Part shown: positions 58,438 to 64,000 of the stretch, in pieces
Numbering within the stretch: position 1 is the first letter of the stretch
How the letters are laid out: every line of letters starts with the position of its first letter
Origin: Saccharina japonica
Taxonomy: Eukaryota; Sar; Phaeophyceae; Laminariales; Laminariaceae
Assembly (NCBI GenBank): GCA_008828725.1
Contig: MEHQ01002630.1
Location: 112,375-176,374, forward strand
Length of the DNA stretch: 64,000 nucleotides
Reading direction: 5' to 3'
Program-made: the position numbers and the translations under genes
The notes under the pieces: model-generated
What the model saw: only the letters and a program-made list of their open reading frames with translations
The model's database searches: none
Told to the model about the DNA's origin: nothing

Positions 58438-60852
58438 ATGGCTAGCCGGCAGGCCGATATCGAGCAATTAGACCCTCTCCACGAAAGTGACATTTCGGGC
58501 GCCCACGAGATGGGTAGCCCGCAGGCCAAGATCGCCAAAACAAACCTCCACCAAGAAAATGACAGGTGTGCCTCTTATTGACCCTCGTACCTGTGGTTGT
58601 CCTGTACCTGCGTTAAATGTTGCCTGATACGTCGTAGGGCTTGCCACTTGTGGTTTTGAGCTACGGTAGCGTTGCTCCTCGCGACAGGTCTCCTCATGGG
58701 GTCGGTTTTCGGGCATGCGAGTGAAGTAATGTAAATAGGAAATATAGCGCACACTTTGAATCATTCTGGATGCAAGCATGGTCCTGACTCGTTGTTTTTG
58801 TGCCTCGGGGGTGCTGAGACGTAGCGCTAGCTGAACACTCTGAAGGAGGACATATCAAATTCGGGGGAGAAAGAGGCTGAACGTGCAATTCTGATTGGTC
58901 CGCATACTGCTAGTTAGTTGTTTCTTAGAGCGAAATCAGACCTACCTGAGTATTTTGCTTGGGCAGAGCTTCTCCGTTCGCTGTCTGTTGTGTTCTGAAA
59001 CCAGACCTATAAAACCTGAACACCTTTGTTTCCGCTCACTGTCAACTATTCTGTGCTCAGGATCTGGAAGGCTGTGCCGGCAACCGAGGCCACAGATGAT
59101 GGAGATTCGTCTAAGTTGTGTTTTGCGATTCACACAAACCGAGACGTGATGTCGGTGCTGGCAGACCTACTCTCTAATCAGCACTTGTTCTTCGCCGGTG
59201 TCTCGAAGGAATGGAAACAGGCTTGGGGGATGCGACCGAAGATTACTAAATCCATAGTAACGGCTGACACCTCTGCATCCCAGCTGCAGTGGAGCTTCGA
59301 CGGAGGCATAGGAAATTCTTCGAGCGTACGCAGAAACATGGCCGAGCTCATCGCCGATCACTGCGGCCTTGATGTCCTACAGTGTGCTTACTCGAACGGA
59401 TGCCCTTTGTCTGAGAAGGCTTGCTTCAAGGCTGCCGCACGGGGCAAGTTTGGCATGATCCAGTGGGCTGTCGGCGAGAGTTGCGACTGGCGCAAGGTGC
59501 TTTGCACAGCGGCTGCGACGGCAGGCAGTCTGCGCATCCTAATGTGGGCACGCGCTAACGACTGCCCCTGGGACGGAACTACGTGCAGCGAGGCCGCCGG
59601 TTCAGGGAATCTCGAGATGCTGCGGTGGGCACGTGTTAAGAACTGCCCTTGGGACGAAGAAACTTGCGCGAAGGCTGCTGGGGGTGGGCACTTCGACATT
59701 CTTCAGTGGGCACGAGACCGCGGCTGTCGCTGGGACGAGACTACTTGCAGCGAGGCCGCCGGTTCAGGGCATTTCGACATCTTGCGGTGGGCGCGTTCCG
59801 AAAGGTGCCCATGGGACGGTCGAACTTGCGCGAAAGCTGCCGGGGGTGGGTACCTTGACATTATCAAGTGGGCGCGAGCTCACAGCTGTCCGTGGAACTC
59901 TAGAACGTGCGCGAGTGCTGCCGCCGGAGGGCACCTGGAGGTTCTTAAGTGGGCGAGGGGCCAGCGATGTCCCTGGCACGATGCCCCGTATTTCGGCGCT
60001 CTTCAAAACGGGCACTTGAGCACGCTGCGGTGGATGGTGTCCAAAGGCTGCGGCTTACACGGAAATTCCGGTATATATGCAGCTGATAAGGGGCACTTTC
60101 ATATACTCGACTGGATGAAAGCCAGCAACCTCTTGAAGGACATCGTTGGGTTACGCAACTGGGCTGTTAGCGAAGGGAAACTTGACACGCTGAAATGGGC
60201 TCGAGCTAACGGCATCCACTGGGATGATGTCACCTGTAGCGATGCAGCTGGAAAACGTCACTGGGAAATGCTTAAATGGGCACGGTGCAACGGCTGCCCC
60301 TGGGGCGACCGTGTTTTCGCCTATGCAGCCGTGGCAGGTCGCCTGGACATAATGGAGTGGGCTCGAGCGCAAGGCTGTCCATGGGATGATTTCACATGCA
60401 CCCATGCAGCTGGAACAGGCGAGTTTGAGGTGCTGAAATGGGCCCGATCTCACGGCTGCCCCTGGTACGCCCACACGTGCACAAGTGCAGCCGCCGCAGG
60501 GCATCTGCGTATATTGCAGTGGTTGCGAGCAGAAGGCTGCCCATGGGATGGTGGTGCGTGCCGCGAAGCGGCGAGATTCGGTAATTTCGAGTTGCTGAGA
60601 TGGGCGCGTTGCAACGGTTGCCCCTGGAACTATCGCACGTGCACAGCTGCCGTCGTGGCAAAACGTCTAGACATACTGCAGTGGGCGCGGGCAGAAGGCT
60701 GTCCGTGGAACCAGCAAACGTATTGTGCGGCCGAACTGTGCGGGGACAAGGTTATTCTCGAGTGGGCAAAGCTAAACGACTGTCCGCCACCAGTGGAAAA
60801 AATGCGCACATCCCTTCGACGCGAAATAGACGTGATGTTTCCGCCTACCTGA
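58438..60852 (+). CDS. Ankyrin-repeat protein with F-box-like N-terminus, copy 4 (two exons)
   Basis: The model is join(58438..58565, 59061..60852), 639 aa, an exact 10514-bp offset from copy 3, with the same intron length and splice sites. Compared with copy 3 it has T129S, R192T, E215G, A242E, L254F, L281F and G309D, plus one Arg-to-Thr near the C-terminus (MRTSLRR). From about residue 310 to 620 the two proteins are identical. Around residue 250 the DNA reads GCTGGGGGTGGGCACTTCGA, closer to copy 2 than to copy 3, which suggests conversion between paralogues. Domain layout and inferred role are as for copy 3. The frame is intact. Confidence 0.85.
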
Positions 60853-61600
60853 CGGGCACGCCGGTATGGTATGGTTTTAGGCCATTAGCGATATTGTACA
60901 CGTGTGTCTATTGAGACCCTGTCGGCCCGCTGCCGAATTGGTGTTTAGAGTGTGTAGCTCAGGTTCTTCCGTCAGAATATTGGTCGTCACTACTGTTGTG
61001 GATATTTGCTTGTCGTGGGATCCCAGATTCCAGGCGCAAAACAAACGAAACAAAACACCATTTCTGAAGGGGTCCATATGACACGCCGGCAACATTTCAG
61101 GGTCTGTCTCCAAACCTGGCGTGAATCTTGCTACGTTTGTGCAGTCAAAGGGTAGCGTTTACACCATTGCCTCGGGATTTCGTCACTGTAGGTTCATAAT
61201 ATGATTGACGTCGGTCGTAAGTTCTCGCTGGTACCGGTTTTTGTGCGTAGAAGTTCTGCTCTGTAGGTCCCTTGGAATATGCTGGGCGAAGCAGTTTACA
61301 CAGACATTCCTTGGGGAACATGACGCCGGGTCTCTTCGATTCTGTCTTTTTCACACGTTTCGTGTTTTACAACGATTGTTTGGGCCGCTGTACAGTATTT
61401 TGCTGCCTAGACGAGACCAGGATAGTTCTCCATGACAAATCTGGCACAACTTGGATAATTTGAAATTCAAACTTTGGCCAGCATACCTCGAGGGCGCGAT
61501 GTTATGACCATGTCGTCGACTTTGTTGAGCATAGCGTCGGGCCAGGCTGTGTATGTGTTAGTGTGGGGGGGGCTGTTTTGATGCGCCCCATTCATGGGAT
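60853..61600. other. 3' flank of ANK copy 4
   Basis: Identical or nearly so to 50339-50890 up to about 61400. It then follows copy 1 (about 4900-5100, with GTCGACTTTGTTGAGCATAG). Confidence 0.5.
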
Positions 61601-62930
61601 TCGGCATCAATCCAGCCATGTACCACTGGAAAGTGTATGGCAAACGGCATTCGTGGTGGAGTAAACAAGTAGATGGGCCCAGCTTTCAACTTGAACCAGC
61701 GTGTAGGCTTCGCACGAGGAGGCTAGATTGGTGTCAAGAGTAGCGGTTCCTCTAATGGTTTCGATGGTTACGGTGTACGTGGTGGTTACATGAGAGGGGC
61801 CGTGAAGCCATGAATCAATGGCGTCTCGCTTTCGTTTAAAGGCAGGGGGGTCATCGTTGTTTTGTACGGCAGGTCTTTTGTAGGTGTGTTGGATGGTGGG
61901 GATGAGTTTGCAAGAAAGTACGCCTCACAAGCGGTTCGTACATAAGGAGTAGGATGAGTCTCACCCTCGATTCGACTCGTCGAACACCCTCATGGCGCTT
62001 AGCGCTTGGTCTAAATGGTCGGAGAAAATCCCGACGAGCTCCGCCTCGACATTGTAGGGATGCGGGGGTCTGTTGCCCTACAACTACGGCCATTCATGGC
62101 ACGAATGCACTTCCTCAAAGGGATGTCCCCATGACATACTTGGTGAAAGTATGAAATGTACTCGATACTTACACGTAACCGTCTGGGATACGTAAAGAAA
62201 ACTCGCATGCTTATCCCGGGTCCATTTAATATGTTAAAGGGAGGTGCCCCGATAATGACGCTTTGTGTTCGATCCTTCGATATTCTACATCATGTTCCCA
62301 TGTACCCCGTGCGCCCTGCTACTATGATAGCCCGCCCATGATAAGCCATCAGCGTATCATACCACTGAGTGCACTGGACAATACTCCCCCCTTTCCCCCC
62401 TGGTTCGACATCAAAACCTTGGAAAACCGCCTGGAGATACGGAAACGATTCTAGATACGGGCGATATGACCGCAGTCATATAGACCGACCGGGCATTCAG
62501 CGGCCGATGGGCCAGGACTGGTGCTACAGTAGGGGGATATAGGGGGGGTATATACTATATAACCCCTGACAACATCCCCCCATTTTCAATAATCAGCGTG
62601 TACGATTCTCGGGCAAGTGCCTCCGTACCTTACTCAAACTAGGACACGACAATATTGTTTTTGTTGACGCAGCGTACATACAGCAGCAAACAATCCCATC
62701 GCGGTTCATATCGCGAACACAGAAAGCGTTTTTGTGTTGCACTGTGCAGACTCATATATTTGACACTACAGTACTGTAATTCCAAGTATTTCCCCCACAA
62801 ACCGGGAGTGCAGTCCTAAAAATGATTATGTAAGACCGCTGAGAAAAGTGGTGGCGGCCACTCGGCCGACTGGCTCTCATCCACTGAAAACAACAAGGGT
62901 GAACATAAAAAAACGCGACCCCACCTACCG
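61601..62930. repeat. Segmental block paired with 5121-6424
   Basis: Order and words as in the left copy. The 177-codon frame of the left copy is broken here. Confidence 0.55.
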
Positions 62931-63440
62931 TACGTAGCAACTGTCCTCGGGCGAGAGTGGCTCTGTTCTTCGCTCAAAATTGGATGTTGTGGCGGAGCAT
63001 ACCGCTGAAAACAATATCCCGACCGGTAAGAAAAGACGTGGCCACTCTCGCTCACGAGCTGACGCGTGCTACCATAAAGATACTGTACCCCCCCTCCCTT
63101 ACTCTGTGCACTCGAAGATAAAACTATCACTCGCGTTTACTATCGATACTGCCTGAGCGACTGAGTACCGTTGTTTTGCGTGCCACCCCCGCGCCCCCCG
63201 CTGTGAACCCAAAAGAAACGCTATCTGGCAAGAACACGCGATACTACCTGAGGTGTCAAGCAGGACACAAAAGAGGGGATGGCTGGGCTATAGCCGTGCC
63301 ATAGCCGCGCCTGTACCCTGATACCTTTCCTTCTTGACCAGAGCAACGGCTAACGAAAACCCCAACCGCTGGATATCGCGTACGCGCGAAAACATCGCTG
63401 TTCTTTAACAGCATGGGCTACAGTAGATACTGGGCATAGT
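62931..63440. repeat. Dispersed block as upstream of the copia remnants
   Basis: ACGTAGCAACTGTCCTCGGG, GCCACCCCCGCGCCCCCCGC and GTTCTTTAACAGCATGGGC match 6425-7080. The copia linker itself is missing; the sequence leaves the family at about 63440. Confidence 0.55.
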
Positions 63441-64000
63441 ATGTGTGACGCATGCTATTTAAAGGTAGGACGGCCCCTGCAAGTTGTTTAGGAGCTACTC
63501 TAGCCAAAGCCGGACGTTCCAAACCGAATCACACTTGATCCTATGATCAGAAGAGCAATCTCACGGTAGGGGTACCACTTTTAGGCTTAACATTGTCTGA
63601 CCGGTTGTGCTCCTCATGTGAGTAGCCACGGGATACTCTTATTATTTTACTGGTGTATTTGTTTGGGCCACCGCATTGGAAGGTTTGGTCGGGTTGCGCG
63701 AGCGAATGTTTCCGAAGTTATGGTTCGGGTGAGATATTGAGCTCCTCATGTGAGGAGCTCAGACAATTCTGCTCCGCCCCTACCGTGGGATAACTCAGAA
63801 GTGCGATGGCCTACAGCACGTCTGCCTGTTTTGTTTTTGCCAAAAGACGAAACGGTGCTAGTTACTGTACAGTTTTTCAATTGAGAAGCCACACCAGTTA
63901 GTAATATTGCCTAAGAGAGCAAAAAAGGTGCTACCACTCGGATCCGAACTACAAGGGACATTTCAACTACATGTTAATATACATAAGGTCTTTATATTCT
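63441..64000. other. Right-edge sequence seen once, no gene recognised
   Basis: It contains a TATTTAAAGG (about 63449) and the hairpin at 63739. A B-box-like AGTTCGGATCC is present on the minus strand near 63945, without an A box. Confidence 0.35.
63739..63760. repeat. Perfect 10-bp stem hairpin GAGCTCCTCA / TGAGGAGCTC
   Basis: Two 10-bp arms are separated by TG. Degenerate versions occur at 1368, 6771, 17545, 23008, 47553, about 51347 and 58076, always after a CCTCCAAA..TTTTTGG-like stretch except here. Confidence 0.7.

Noticed and set aside
1610-60852. An integrated large DNA virus of the brown-algal type
   Set aside because: Ankyrin-like proteins occur in such viruses, but there is no polymerase, capsid, ATPase or other viral gene here, and the ANK genes contain an intron.
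63930-63960. Minus-strand B-box-like AGTTCGGATCC followed by a T run
   Set aside because: There is no A box at a suitable distance and no cloverleaf.

Overview
The window looks like nuclear DNA of a stramenopile, most likely a brown alga of the Ectocarpus type (inference). The signs are ankyrin-like proteins built from 27-residue 'CPWD..TC..AA..GHL.IL.WAR' modules behind an F-box-like segment, an intron-containing gene model, decayed Ty1/copia polymerase, very abundant CAG and TACAG/GTAC repeats, and TTAGGG-type telomere-like motifs. There is no operon structure, no prokaryotic signal, and no viral hallmark gene.

The only convincing genes are four paralogous two-exon ankyrin-repeat genes, all on the plus strand (1610-4219, 17794-20244, 47924-50338, 58438-60852), plus a decayed 3' fragment at 21652-22042. 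Each has a 128-nt first exon, an intron of 483-495 nt and one long second exon. The splice phase restores the same Arg codon in all four. The paralogues differ in module number, in C-terminal tail and in a mosaic pattern of substitutions.

Everything else is repeat or transposon debris, and most of it occurs more than once because the window is built from repeated segmental duplications. Left unit (1-14 kb): a foldback element, ANK copy 1, its 3' flank, a copia remnant (7.1-9.8 kb) carrying a 1.07-kb insertion, a GC-rich array with telomere-like DNA at its point of symmetry (10.3-11.2 kb), and a ~220-bp GGGTACCC-rich satellite (12.3-13.8 kb). Second unit (16-31 kb): the same order with ANK copy 2, a displaced ANK 3' end, two more copia remnants, two GC arrays, a 1.07-kb (TACAG)n expansion (28626-29700) and a tRNA-derived SINE-like insertion (30566-30909). 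Middle (31.3-46 kb): 41-bp, 42-bp and ATCGATACC-type minisatellites built from palindromic words, duplicated blocks, a 3-kb stretch seen once in the window (38929-41700), and an indel-rich segment next to single N bases that is probably poor assembly. Right part (46-64 kb): ANK copies 3 and 4 in two nearly identical segments 10.5 kb apart. Between them lie a 2-kb block nearly identical to 22.7-24.6 kb and a TTCCATGGAA-palindrome element.

The genes do not form an evident pathway. The picture is a rapidly changing, repeat-driven cluster of ankyrin/F-box-like genes whose modules are gained, lost and converted. The best candidates for something undescribed are the two-module (162-bp) step in ANK repeat number, the inverted GC arrays centred on telomere-like repeats, the palindromic TTCCATGGAA mobile element, the foldback element, and the hairpin-capable TACAG expansion. 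All comparisons were made by eye, so identities are approximate.
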